Shown here one piece after another: positions 47,224 through 57,250 of a stretch of DNA of 64,000 nucleotides. How positions within the stretch are numbered: the first letter of the stretch is position 1; each line of letters begins with the position of its first letter. Under the pieces are notes generated by a model. That model made no database searches, was not told where the DNA came from, and worked only from the letters and a program-made list of their open reading frames with translations. Source of the stretch: Solilutibacter tolerans (lineage in GTDB: Bacteria > Pseudomonadota > Gammaproteobacteria > Xanthomonadales > Xanthomonadaceae); NCBI RefSeq assembly GCF_900155935.1, contig NZ_FTLW01000002.1:186001-250000 (forward strand). Direction: 5' to 3'. The translations under genes were made by a program, and so were the position numbers.

Positions 47224-48501
47224 TCAGCGCTCGAGAATCGCCACCACACCCATGCCGCCCGCGGTGCAGATGCTGATCAGGCAGCGCCCGCCACCGCGTT
47301 GCTCCAGCTCCTTCGCCGCTGTGGCGACGATGCGCGCGCCGGTCGCAGCGAAGGGATGCCCCGCCGCCAGCGAAGAACCATTCGGGTTGAGCTTGGCGGG
47401 ATCAATGCTGCCGAGCGCACCAGGCAAGCCCAGACGATTGCGGCAGTATTCGTCGCTTTCCCAAGCTTTTAACGTGCACAGCACCTGAGCAGCAAAGGCT
47501 TCGTGGATTTCGTAAAAATCGAAGTCCTGCAGGGTGAGCCCGTTGCGCGCGAGCATCTGCGGTACGGCGACGGTCGGTGCCATCAGCAAACCTTCGCCAT
47601 GGACGAAATCTACCGCCGCGACTTGCGAATCGACCAGATAGGCCAGCGGCTTCAAGCCATGTTCGGCTGCCCACTCTTCACTGGCGAGCAAACAGGCCGA
47701 TGCGCCATCGGTCAACGGCGTGGAATTGCCGGCGGTCAACGTACCGCGTCCGGAGGTCTTGTCGAAGGCGGGCTTCAGCGTCGCCAGTTTCTCGATGCTG
47801 GTGTCCGGGCGCATGTTGTTGTCGCGCGACACCCCGCGGAACGGCACGACCAAATCATCGAAGAAACCACGGTCATACGCCGCCGCCATTTTCTTGTGCG
47901 ACGCCACGGCGAGTTCGTCCTGCGCTTCGCGGCTGATGTTCCATTCCTTGGCCATGTCCTCGCAGTGTTGACCCATCGACTTGCCGGTGCGCGGCTCGGC
48001 CACGCCCGGGAATTCCGGCTTCAGCTCGCCCAACCGAAAGCCTTTGAACGCAGCAAGCTTCTGGCCAAAGGTTTTGCCCGCTGCGGCTTTCAACAAGCGG
48101 CGACGCAATTTTTCGCCGTATACGATGGGCACGTCCGATGTCGTGTCCGAGCCGCCACCGATGCCCGCTTCGATCTGTCCGGCCGCGATCTTGTTGCCGA
48201 TATGCACGATGGTGTCGAGCGAAGTGCCGCAGGCGCGCTGCAGGGTGATGCCCGGCGTCAGCGGCGACAAGCCCGACGACAATGCGGCCTCGCGGCCGAG
48301 GTTCCAGTCGCTGCTGTGCTTGATCACCGCGCCCATCGCCACTTCGCCCAGCTCCACGCCTTGCAGGCCGAATTTCTCGACCAGCGCGCCCAGCGTGCGC
48401 ACCGACATGCCCATATTGCCGACATCGGCATAAGCAGTGTTTTGGCGGCAGAAGGGAATACGTACGCCACCCAACACGGCGACACGACGGGACTGCGACA
48501 T
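47224..48501 (-). CDS. FadI-like acetyl-CoA acyltransferase (thiolase)
   Basis: A 425-residue thiolase. Cys91 in LQRACGTSLD, His in EIHEAFAAQ and GHPFAATGARI, and the C-terminal ICTAGGMG form the catalytic set. The insertions and length match FadI-type beta-oxidation thiolases rather than the shorter biosynthetic type, though acetoacetyl-CoA synthesis cannot be excluded. No fadJ-like gene lies beside it. Beta-oxidation would feed acetyl-CoA to the glyoxylate bypass genes at the left end. Confidence 0.92.
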   Translation of the reverse strand: MSQSRRVAVLGGVRIPFCRQNTAYADVGNMGMSVRTLGALVEKFGLQGVELGEVAMGAVIKHSSDWNLGREAALSSGLSPLTPGITLQRACGTSLDTIVHIGNKIAAGQIEAGIGGGSDTTSDVPIVYGEKLRRRLLKAAAGKTFGQKLAAFKGFRLGELKPEFPGVAEPRTGKSMGQHCEDMAKEWNISREAQDELAVASHKKMAAAYDRGFFDDLVVPFRGVSRDNNMRPDTSIEKLATLKPAFDKTSGRGTLTAGNSTPLTDGASACLLASEEWAAEHGLKPLAYLVDSQVAAVDFVHGEGLLMAPTVAVPQMLARNGLTLQDFDFYEIHEAFAAQVLCTLKAWESDEYCRNRLGLPGALGSIDPAKLNPNGSSLAAGHPFAATGARIVATAAKELEQRGGGRCLISICTAGGMGVVAILER

Positions 48502-48578
48502 CGAAGACTCCTCGGGCTCCGTGCGGTGGCGCACGGCTAGAATGTCAGTCTACCGCCCGCCTTGATCACGCGCACGTC

Positions 48579-49457
48579 ATGACCAAAACCGCTTCCGACC
48601 TTTCCGTGCTTGCCGTGATGGCGCTGGAATGGATGCCCGATGGCCCCGCTCCTCGCGTCGCGCTGTCACAGGACGAGGCCGGTCAGTTGGCCGAGCGCAT
48701 TGGTCATGATTTGGCTCTCTTGGTGCCGGAGGTCGCGAACCTGGATTTGGTCGTGATGGGTGCGCACTTCGACCCTGCCGAAGTATTGCGCCCGGGTTGG
48801 CCTGTTCATCGCCGTTTGCACGAGCTGAGTGAGCGCGCACCCGGCCGCAACGCTGGTCCGCGCATTATTGGATTTGGCGCGGATGCGAGTGGCGACATTC
48901 CGCAACCCCTGCGATCTGAGCCTTCATTGCAGGGCGGCATGCTGCGCGTACTGCCATTGCTGCTGGCAGGCGACGGTGCGGCGCATGTCGGCGCGCAACT
49001 GGAAAGCGTGTTGGTGGATCGCGGCATGGCTCGCGCGGAAACTGCACTGCTGGCGCAAGAATCGTTTGCGGCGCGCATCGAGCACGCGCGCTATCTCACC
49101 GTGCACGACCTCGCCGCGATGACCGCCTTGCAATACGAGCACATGGGCTTGGCACCATTGTGGTCGTTGATTGAAACCGCGTTGCTGGCACCCGGCGAAT
49201 CGGCCTGGCTGGATGCGCCACCCGAGCCGCTCATTCATCTCGTCAAGGGCGAGGCACGTGTCGCACTGTTCTCGGATGATGCATGGCGCGAGCGCTATGC
49301 GCCCGAGGAAAACGATGTCGAACGCCTTGCGCGCCGGCGCGGATTTTTCGAAGCACGCGTGCGTCAATTGGCCGCCGTGCTGGAAGCGCACGGCATCCCG
49401 GTCACGTTTGTGGATTGCCCGGGTGCACACGATGCGCGCCAGGCCTGCATGGACTGA
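48579..49457 (+). CDS. Conserved hypothetical protein, 292 residues
   Basis: A soluble protein without signal peptide or membrane span. Visible segments include VVMGAHFDPAEVLRPGWPVHRRL, PRIIGFGADASGDIPQPL, HDLAAMTALQYEHMGLAPLW, EPLIHLVKGEARVALFSDDAWRERYAPEE and a C-terminal GIPVTFVDCPGAHDARQACMD. I do not recognise a domain. It sits between a divergent thiolase gene and a convergent sodC gene, and its function is not indicated by either. Confidence 0.72.
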   Translation: MTKTASDLSVLAVMALEWMPDGPAPRVALSQDEAGQLAERIGHDLALLVPEVANLDLVVMGAHFDPAEVLRPGWPVHRRLHELSERAPGRNAGPRIIGFGADASGDIPQPLRSEPSLQGGMLRVLPLLLAGDGAAHVGAQLESVLVDRGMARAETALLAQESFAARIEHARYLTVHDLAAMTALQYEHMGLAPLWSLIETALLAPGESAWLDAPPEPLIHLVKGEARVALFSDDAWRERYAPEENDVERLARRRGFFEARVRQLAAVLEAHGIPVTFVDCPGAHDARQACMD

Positions 49458-49480
49458 CGCGCACCGCGCTGATCACCCAA

Positions 49481-50002
49481 TCAGCGAATCACGCCGCAGG
49501 CGATGCGCTTGCCTGCATTACCCGCGGGCTGCGAGGTGTAGTCATCGGCATCGGCATGCACGACGATCGCCTTGCCCATCACATCGGTGTCGGTGCCTGT
49601 GCGGAAGCTCACGCCACTGAAGTGCGCATTGACGCGCGCCGTGCCGCCGGCATCGGCCTGCAGATTGGCTTGATCACCCAGGTGATGCGCGCCACCGCCT
49701 TGTGCATTGCCATGCGGCTGGCTAGTCGGATTGAAATGGCCACCCGCACTGCTGGCGTCGTCAGCGCTGCAATCGCCTTTCTCGTGGATGTGGAAGGCAT
49801 GCGTCGCGTTAGGTGTCAGGCCGCTGATCACCCCCATGACGTGGACACCATCCCCCATCGGCATCACCTGCAGGGCACCCGCGACGTTACTGCCCGAGCG
49901 TGCGGACAACGTTGCGGTGGCAGCGGCATCGCCCATCGGCGTGCTGGCGCAGGCAGCCAGCGCCAAGGTAGTGGCGGCAACTAATGGAATGCGCACGTTC
50001 AT
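49481..50002 (-). CDS. sodC: Cu-Zn superoxide dismutase lipoprotein
   Basis: A 173-residue SodC. It has a lipoprotein signal (LALAAC), the copper-ligand motif HAFHIHEKGDC, the zinc loop (GGHFNPTSQPHG, HHLGDQANL, with Asp), and the C-terminal GNAGKRIACGVI with the conserved Arg and disulfide Cys. It removes superoxide in the periplasm, anchored to a membrane. Its lipidation is less common among SodC proteins but is clear here. A short hairpin lies at the junction with the convergent hypothetical gene. Confidence 0.95.
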   Translation of the reverse strand: MNVRIPLVAATTLALAACASTPMGDAAATATLSARSGSNVAGALQVMPMGDGVHVMGVISGLTPNATHAFHIHEKGDCSADDASSAGGHFNPTSQPHGNAQGGGAHHLGDQANLQADAGGTARVNAHFSGVSFRTGTDTDVMGKAIVVHADADDYTSQPAGNAGKRIACGVIR

Positions 50003-50085
50003 GGAGTTTCTCCTTGGGGAAGTGGCTCCACCCTACCGAGGCGCGGGTTCATGTGTGATGAAAATGTGTGAGACGCCGTGTTGGG

Positions 50086-51517
<1,432 letters not shown>

Positions 51518-51525
<8 letters not shown>

Positions 51526-52555
51526 CGGCAATTCCTTCGAGCGGCAAGAGCAGGGTGAACACCGTGTGGCCCGGGCGCGAGCGGAAGGTCAGCGCGCCTT
51601 TGTGCTCGCGCGTGACCTGTTGCGCCAGCGCAAGGCCCAGGCCGCTGCCTTCCGCGCGACCGCTGATCAGCGGCAGGAACACCTGCTCGGCCAGCGTCTC
51701 GGGAATGCCGCGCCCGTCATCGATGATGTCCAGCCGCAAGGCCAGTGCATGCACTTGGTCGGCGATACGCACGCCGTGTTCGGCGCGCGTGCGCAGCGTC
51801 ACTTGGGTCGCGCCGGCCTCGATCGCGTTGCGCACCAGGTTCCACGCGGCCTGCGCGAGGCGATCCGCATCGCCTTCGACTTCGGGCAGGCTGGGGTCGT
51901 AATCGCGGATCAGGCGCACGGCCCAGCCGGCGTCGTTCTCGGCCAGCCGAAGCACGCGGTCGAGCGCCGCATGTAGGTTGAGCGGCGCGTGCGGCGTGGC
52001 CGGTTGCGGCGACATCAAGCGATCCAACAACTCAGCGAGGCGATCAACTTCGGTCTGGATCAGCGTGGTGAGTTCGGTCGATGCGGCATCGTCATGCTTG
52101 CGCGCCAGCAGTTGCGCGCCACCCTTGATCCCGGCCAATGGGTTGCGCAATTCGTGCGCCAAGCCTTTCAGCGCCGCCGCCACGGCCGCAGGCAACGCGG
52201 CGCCTGCCTCGCCATCAGCAAATTCATCGACCGGATGCGCTTCGAGCAGCCAGCCGGATTCATGCCAGGTCAGCCACAGATCGGCGAACCGAGTCTCGGC
52301 ACTACCGGGCAGCGCCATCGCCACCCGGCGTAGCCGTGGCGGTGCAGAAGCGACATCGACCACCTCAAGCCACGTGGCGATTCGGTCGCCTTGTGCCTCA
52401 AGCGATCCGAGCGGCAGGCCCAGCAAACGTCGCTGGCCGACGCCCAGCCAGCGCGCGAAGGCGGGATTGCAGCCGCGCAGCACGCCCTCGGCATCTCCCC
52501 ACGCGATGGGCGTGGCGAGCTGTTCAACTCCGGGTGGAGGGGCGACATCCGACAT
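51518..52555 (-). CDS. glnL: Nitrogen regulation sensor kinase NtrB
   Basis: A 345-residue cytoplasmic histidine kinase that phosphorylates NtrC. It has a PAS-like N-terminal region (about residues 10-115), the H-box HELRNPLAGIKGGAQLL (His about residue 136), N-box RNAIEAGATQV, and G-boxes DDGRGIPETL and GSGLGLALAQQ. There is no membrane span, as expected for NtrB, which reads PII protein. It is translationally coupled to ntrC and divergent from the L,D-transpeptidase gene. Confidence 0.95.
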
Positions 52556-52686
52556 TGCACCATTATGGGGCTAAGTCTCTGCGGGATGGCGTGACTGCGG
52601 GAAAAATGAATGGAAGTGCGCATCTTCACGGCCGCATCGCCGCCGCCTGAGCAGCATCAACCCACCTTTTCCAAGCCGGACCCGCC

Positions 52687-53793
52687 ATGACCCTGATTCG
52701 TCATCCGCTCACCCTCGCCTTGGGCGCCACGCTGATGTTGTCCGCCTGCGGTGATCCGCCGCCGCCGGCTGCGCCCGCGGAGCCCGCACCGCAGGCCCAG
52801 GTCGCCCCGGCGCCCGAGCCGGCCCCGGCCCCGGCCCCGGCCCCGATCGAGCTGTACGGTCCGGACGGTTATCCGCTGGCCGCGATGGACCCCGCGACGG
52901 CCCCGACCGCGGCAGCCAACCAGCTGGCCAATGACATCGCCACCACCACTGGCCCCGAAGGCGTGTTGCGCGCCCAGGTGCTGCTGCTGCGCGCGCATTT
53001 CTCCACCGGCGAGATCGACGGCAAGGAAGGCATGAATGTCGAGAAGGCGATTCGCGCCTTCCAGACCGACCGCGGCATCGAGGCGAGCGGCAAGCTGGAT
53101 GAAGCGACTTGGGCAGCGCTCAACAAGGACAGCGCGCCAGTGTTGATCAGCTATGCGCTGACCCAACAGGACATCGATGGTCCGTATGCACCGACGCCGG
53201 ACAGCCCGCAGGAAAAAGCCAAGATGGAGCGCATCGTCTATCAGGACATCTACGAGTCGCTGGGCGAGCGCTTCAACATCAAGCCAGAGTTCCTGAAAGA
53301 ACTGAACCCGAACGCGGACTTCACTAAGGCCGGCACCGAGTTGCTGGTGCCTTACACGCGCCCGGCGCAGCAGATCGCCGCGGCCGCGCGCATCGTCGTC
53401 GACAAATCGGAAGGCGCACTGCAGTTGGTGAACGAGGCCGGCAAGGTCTATGCGCAGTTCCCGGCCTCGACCGGTTCGTCCAAGTTCCCGCTGCCGATCG
53501 GCGAGTGGAAGGTGAACTCGGTCGTACATAACCCGGACTATCGCTATGACCCGGACATCCTGGTCAACCAGCCAAAGGGCGCGAAGGAAGCGATCTTCCC
53601 GCCCGGTCCGAATGGCCCGGTGGGCATCGTGTGGATGGGCATCAACAAAGAGCATTACGGCATCCACGGCACGCCCGAGCCCGGTCACATCAGCCGTACC
53701 CAGTCCTCGGGTTGCGTGCGCCTGACCAACTTCGCCGCCGAGGCCGTGTCCAGCGCGGTGAAGATCGGCACGCCGGTGACCTTCCAGGAGTAA
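52687..53793 (+). CDS. L,D-transpeptidase lipoprotein with peptidoglycan-binding domain
   Basis: A 368-residue cell-wall enzyme. The signal ends in lipobox LSAC and a Pro/Ala-rich linker (about residues 22-60) follows. A PG_binding_1 domain (95-145, [23 protein letters not shown]) precedes a YkuD domain (about 240-365). The catalytic motif is [22 protein letters not shown], with the nucleophile Cys in SSGCVRL. It cross-links or attaches proteins to peptidoglycan through L,D bonds. Two amidase genes follow on the opposite strand, so this is a cell-wall remodelling block. Confidence 0.92.
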   Translation: MTLIRHPLTLALGATLMLSACGDPPPPAAPAEPAPQAQVAPAPEPAPAPAPAPIELYGPDGYPLAAMDPATAPTAAANQLANDIATTTGPEGVLRAQVLLLRAHFSTGEIDGKEGMNVEKAIRAFQTDRGIEASGKLDEATWAALNKDSAPVLISYALTQQDIDGPYAPTPDSPQEKAKMERIVYQDIYESLGERFNIKPEFLKELNPNADFTKAGTELLVPYTRPAQQIAAAARIVVDKSEGALQLVNEAGKVYAQFPASTGSSKFPLPIGEWKVNSVVHNPDYRYDPDILVNQPKGAKEAIFPPGPNGPVGIVWMGINKEHYGIHGTPEPGHISRTQSSGCVRLTNFAAEAVSSAVKIGTPVTFQE

Positions 53794-53802
53794 CCGCGCG
53801 CG

Positions 53803-54594
53803 TTACTGCTGACGCGTGAGTGCGTAAAGGATGCGCAGGTCTTCCGGCTGCAACGCCGGCAAGGCCTGCGCATTTTCTTGCGCGATGTTGGAGGCGGATT
53901 TTTCGGTGCCGCGATCGCCGTCGTCGATGCCGCGAAAACGCAGGCGGAACGAATGCAACGCCGCGCGCGGATTGTCGATGCGATAGCCGATCACGCGCAG
54001 CGCCATCCATGGGTCGAAGCCGGGTGGTGGATCGATCAACTCGCCCTGCGGCCAGATGCCGAAGCCCGCATCGGCCAATTTTTTCCATGGGAAGAATTGG
54101 CCCGGATCGATCTTCCGACCGGGCGCGAGATCCGCATGGCCGATGACCTGGCTGCGCGGAATATCGTGACGCGTCGTCAGATCACCGAGCAGCGCGATCA
54201 ACGCATCGATCTGCGCATCAGGAAACGGTTCGCTGCCGGTATTGACGATCTCGATACCGATGGACGTTTGATTGAGATCGCGCATCGCACCCCAATTACC
54301 CACGCCTGCATGCCAGGCGGCCAAGTGATCGGGCACCAATTGCAGCAAACGGCCATCGCGATCCAAGAGGTAATGCGAACTGACCGGATGCTTACGTTTG
54401 GGGTCACTGAGGATGTCGTGACTGCCATCGAGCGTGTCTTCCACCGTGTAATGCAACACGATGATCGAGGGCTTGCGCAGCGCGTGGTTGGGCGAGGGCT
54501 TCCATTCGGCGAGCGCACTACGCTGACCGGCCGGCATTGATGCACAGCCCGCCAGCAGCACGCCGGCCAATGCGATGACGCCGAGACGCAACAT
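53803..54594 (-). CDS. AmiD-like N-acetylmuramoyl-L-alanine amidase lipoprotein, copy 1
   Basis: A 263-residue zinc amidase (Amidase_2 family) that cuts the bond between MurNAc and the stem peptide. The lipobox is LLAGC; zinc ligands appear in IVLHYT and GHADLAPGRKIDPGQFFPWKKL. C-terminal sequence DPWMALRVIGYRIDN continues the AmiD-type PG-binding region. The ATG at 54594 is used; an upstream in-frame ATG at 54621 would overlap the neighbouring paralogue. It is a tandem copy of the next gene, sharing the whole domain order. Confidence 0.88.
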   Translation of the reverse strand: MLRLGVIALAGVLLAGCASMPAGQRSALAEWKPSPNHALRKPSIIVLHYTVEDTLDGSHDILSDPKRKHPVSSHYLLDRDGRLLQLVPDHLAAWHAGVGNWGAMRDLNQTSIGIEIVNTGSEPFPDAQIDALIALLGDLTTRHDIPRSQVIGHADLAPGRKIDPGQFFPWKKLADAGFGIWPQGELIDPPPGFDPWMALRVIGYRIDNPRAALHSFRLRFRGIDDGDRGTEKSASNIAQENAQALPALQPEDLRILYALTRQQ

Positions 54595-54598
54595 CGAC

Positions 54599-55336
54599 TT
54601 ATTGTGGTTGAACAAGGGCATGCAAAATGCGTAGGTCATCTGCGTCAAGTTCAGGCGCAAGGTCCGCACCATCATCGCGACCACGGAAGCGCATGCGGAA
54701 CGCGCGCAACGCCGCCGCGCGGTCATCGATGGTGTAACCAAAGACCTGCATCGCAGCCCAGCCATCGAAGCCGGCAGGTGCATCGACGAGCGCGCCTTGC
54801 GGAAAGCGTCCGTAGCCGGCATCGGCCAATCGCTTCCACGGGAAATGCGGGCCCGGATCGACCTTGCGCGTGGGCGCTAGATCCGAATGACCGATCACTT
54901 GCGACTTGGGGATGCGCAAACGCGTGGTGAGGTCATCCAACAGGCGCAACAAGCCTGCGATTTGCGGCTCGGCGTAGGGCTCGTGACCGTCGTTGTCGAT
55001 CTCGATGCCGATGCTGGCGCTGTTGAGATCGGTGATGGTGCCCCAACGTCCCGCGCCCGCATGCCAGGCGCGACCCTCGTCGGACACCAATTGGTAGATG
55101 CGACCGTCATCGCCGACCAAGTAATGCGAACTGACGCGGCCACCGCTGTTGCGCGAGCGCAGTGTGTCGAGGCTTTGTTGCACGGAGTCTTGCTCGGTGA
55201 AGTGCAAGACGATGACCACGGGGCGACGCGCGTCGAAGTTCTCCGACGGCACCCAGGTGGCGATGGGATTGCGTGGCGCAGTGGCGCAGGCAGACAACGC
55301 GAGCGCGGCGATCAGGGGAAGGGCAGTCCGGCGCAT
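54599..55336 (-). CDS. AmiD-like N-acetylmuramoyl-L-alanine amidase lipoprotein, copy 2
   Basis: A 245-residue paralogue of the adjacent amidase, with lipobox ALSAC, zinc-ligand segments VVIVLHFT and GHSDLAPTRKVDPGPHFPWKRL, and the same C-terminal FDGWAAMQVFGYTIDD. The two proteins are similar throughout but clearly diverged, so the duplication is not recent. Both are lipid-anchored and probably act in peptidoglycan recycling or turnover. They lie between an L,D-transpeptidase gene and glnA. Confidence 0.9.
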   Translation of the reverse strand: MRRTALPLIAALALSACATAPRNPIATWVPSENFDARRPVVIVLHFTEQDSVQQSLDTLRSRNSGGRVSSHYLVGDDGRIYQLVSDEGRAWHAGAGRWGTITDLNSASIGIEIDNDGHEPYAEPQIAGLLRLLDDLTTRLRIPKSQVIGHSDLAPTRKVDPGPHFPWKRLADAGYGRFPQGALVDAPAGFDGWAAMQVFGYTIDDRAAALRAFRMRFRGRDDGADLAPELDADDLRILHALVQPQ

Positions 55337-55394
55337 GGCCTGATCATAGAACAGAACGCCCCAGGCCAGAACGTATCGACATCGCAGACAGACG

Positions 55395-55417
55395 AAACCC
55401 CACGCGTGGCGGGGCTT
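55395..55417. terminator. Possible weak terminator downstream of glnA
   Basis: AAACCCC-N9-GGGGCTT can pair (with one G-T wobble), and its centre contains the palindrome CCACGCGTGG. There is no T-run on either side, so it may be only a stable hairpin rather than an efficient terminator. Confidence 0.3.
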
Positions 55418-55441
55418 CGTATTGAAACGAAAGATCAGTTA

Positions 55442-55474
55442 GATCAAATCGTGTGACATCTGGTATTCGAGCGG
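55442..55474. repeat. Imperfect copy of the glnA 3' end
   Basis: This 33-bp stretch matches the last codons of glnA 147 bp away, apart from a 2-bp deletion and one flanking mismatch region. Read on the minus strand it would encode PLEYQMSHDLI in place of the true C-terminus [10 protein letters not shown]. Similarity fades quickly beyond the repeat. Confidence 0.75.
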
Positions 55475-55588
55475 GCGAGAACGGCCTGCTCGCGTGGCAC
55501 TGCCGCGCAGGCCGATCGAGCGCCTGGTGCACTGCACCGGGCCGGACATCCGCCCATCGGATACAACGGACTCCACGTGCCCGCTAAC

Positions 55589-55623
55589 GATCAAATCGTG
55601 TAGTACATCTGGTATTCGAGCGG
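55589..55623. repeat. glnA 3' end, partner of the upstream repeat
   Basis: This is the native end of glnA, spanning its stop codon. It forms the second arm of a direct repeat with a 33-bp near-copy lying beyond the gene. The intervening 114 bp has no recognisable feature. Confidence 0.75.
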
Positions 55624-57000
55624 ATGCGTTGCGGCGCGGAAGCTGGTCACTTCCTTCATCTTCAAAGCGATATAGCTGTCGATGAAATCGTCGGTGAACA
55701 CGCCACCGGCCTTGAGGAAGTCGCGGTCCTTGTCGAGCGCTTCCAGCGCCTGGTCCAGCGAATGGCAAACGGTCGGGATGTTCTTTTCTTCTTCCGGCGG
55801 CAGGTCGTACAAGTCCTTGTCGCTGGGCGAGCCCGGATCGATCTGGTTCTTGATGCCATCCAGGCCCGCCATCATCAGCGCGGCGAAGATCAGGTAACCG
55901 GTGTTCATCGGGTCGGGGAAGCGGATCTCGATGCGGCGCGCCTTCGGATTGGCCACGTACGGAATGCGGCAGGACGCGGAACGGTTCGATGCCGAGTACG
56001 CCAGCATCACAGGCGCCTCAAAGCCGGGCACCAGGCGCTTGTAGCTGTTGGTGGTGCTGTTGGCGAAGGCGTTGATCGCGCGCGCGTGCTTGAAGATACC
56101 GCCGATGTACCACAGCGCCATCTGCGACAGGCCGCCGTAGCCGTCGCCGGTGAACAGGTTCTGGCCACCCTTGGCCAGCGACTGATGCACATGCATGCCA
56201 CTGCCGTTGTCGCCAACAATCGGCTTAGGCATGAAGGTGGCGGTCTTGCCGTAGCGATGCGCGACGTTCTTGATGATGTATTTCATCGTCAACAGGTCGT
56301 CGGCTTTCTTGGTGAGCGTGTCGAAACGCGTGCCGATCTCGCACTGGCCGGCGTTGGCGACTTCATGATGGTGCACTTCCACTTCGATGCCGACCTGGGT
56401 CAGCGTCTTGCACATCTCTGCGCGAATATCGTGCAGCGAATCCAGTGGCGCGACCGGGAAATAACCGCCCTTCACCATCGGGCGATAACCGCTGTTGCCG
56501 CCGTCATAGTCGCGACCTGAGTTCCAGTGCGCTTCCTCGGAATCCACGTGGTAGAAGACGTGACCCATCTCGTTGGAGAAGCGCACCGAGTCGAAGATGA
56601 AGAATTCCGGTTCCGGACCGAAGAACGCGGTATCGGCGATGCCGCTGGCCTTGAGGTAGGCCTCGGCGCGCTTGGCCACGCCGCGCGGGTCGCGCGAGTA
56701 GGCCTGCATGGTGGTCGGGTCCAGGATGTCGCAGGTCAGCACGATCGTCGGATCGGCGGTGAACGGGTCCAGGAATGCGGTCGATGCATCGGGCAGCAGC
56801 ACCATGTCGGAGTTCTGGATGCCGCGCCAGCCGCTGATCGAACTGCCGTCGAACATCTTGCCGTCTTCGAACAGGCTGTCATCGACGATATTGGCCGGGA
56901 AGGTCACGTGGTGCTGTACGCCGCGCATGTCGGCGAAGCGCAGGTCGACCCACTCGACCTTGTGATCCTTGATGAGTTTCAGGACGTGTTCGGTGGACAT
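55591..57000 (-). CDS. glnA: Glutamine synthetase, type I
   Basis: ATP-dependent condensation of glutamate and ammonia to glutamine. The 469-residue protein has the usual length, with the [10 protein letters not shown] and VHQSLAKGG segments, [16 protein letters not shown] (the ATP region), and the adenylylation site [11 protein letters not shown] at about residue 398. So GlnE-type adenylylation should control it. A consensus sigma-54 promoter and NtrC-like sites precede the gene, and ntrBC is elsewhere in the window. The Tyr and metal-binding residues look intact. Confidence 0.97.
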   Translation of the reverse strand: MSTEHVLKLIKDHKVEWVDLRFADMRGVQHHVTFPANIVDDSLFEDGKMFDGSSISGWRGIQNSDMVLLPDASTAFLDPFTADPTIVLTCDILDPTTMQAYSRDPRGVAKRAEAYLKASGIADTAFFGPEPEFFIFDSVRFSNEMGHVFYHVDSEEAHWNSGRDYDGGNSGYRPMVKGGYFPVAPLDSLHDIRAEMCKTLTQVGIEVEVHHHEVANAGQCEIGTRFDTLTKKADDLLTMKYIIKNVAHRYGKTATFMPKPIVGDNGSGMHVHQSLAKGGQNLFTGDGYGGLSQMALWYIGGIFKHARAINAFANSTTNSYKRLVPGFEAPVMLAYSASNRSASCRIPYVANPKARRIEIRFPDPMNTGYLIFAALMMAGLDGIKNQIDPGSPSDKDLYDLPPEEEKNIPTVCHSLDQALEALDKDRDFLKAGGVFTDDFIDSYIALKMKEVTSFRAATHPLEYQMYYTI

Positions 57001-57036
57001 GCGGGGACTCCGGAGTGATGGGATGCCCTAGGCATC

Positions 57037-57052
57037 AGCAAGGCATGTGCCA
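57037..57052 (-). promoter_or_regulatory. Sigma-54 promoter of glnA
   Basis: On the minus strand TGGCAC-N5-TTGCT matches the sigma-54 consensus (-24 GG and -12 GC elements) at every defined base. Its -12 element is about 37 bp from the glnA start codon, a normal leader. Together with upstream NtrC-like sites it makes nitrogen-controlled glnA expression very likely. Confidence 0.9.
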
Positions 57053-57114
57053 TGACTCAGGGGCGCCTATCTTGTTGTTTTATATGAAAGTCGATGTCAT
57101 CACTTCACCCAACA

Positions 57115-57130
57115 ACCCCAAATTGGCGCA
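57115..57130 (-). promoter_or_regulatory. NtrC-like site 1 upstream of glnA
   Basis: Read on the minus strand, GCGCC-AATTT-GGGGT compares with the NtrC consensus GCACC-N5-GGTGC at seven of ten half-site bases. It lies about 85 bp upstream of the sigma-54 promoter. Alone the match is modest; it is supported by a second site 32 bp away. Confidence 0.45.
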
Positions 57131-57146
57131 TCACACATAAAAATAA

Positions 57147-57161
57147 TCACTGTTATGGTGC
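57147..57161 (-). promoter_or_regulatory. NtrC-like site 2 upstream of glnA
   Basis: Minus-strand GCACC-ATAAC-AGTGA matches GCACC-N5-GGTGC at eight of ten half-site bases. Its centre is about 31-32 bp from that of site 1, three helical turns, the same spacing as the strong NtrC sites of E. coli glnAp2. Confidence 0.55.
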
Positions 57162-57250
57162 AATTTTGCGAAGCGCAAAGCGGTCCCCGCCGGTTCGACA
57201 ATGCCGCCCACATTCCCGATGATGCGGGTTGCACATCCTGACCCAACCCC

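Noticed and set aside
49467-49486. Small hairpin CGCTGAT-N6-ATCAGCG at the hypothetical gene/sodC junction
   Set aside because: It overlaps the sodC stop codon and has no T-tract on either side, so calling it a terminator is not supported.
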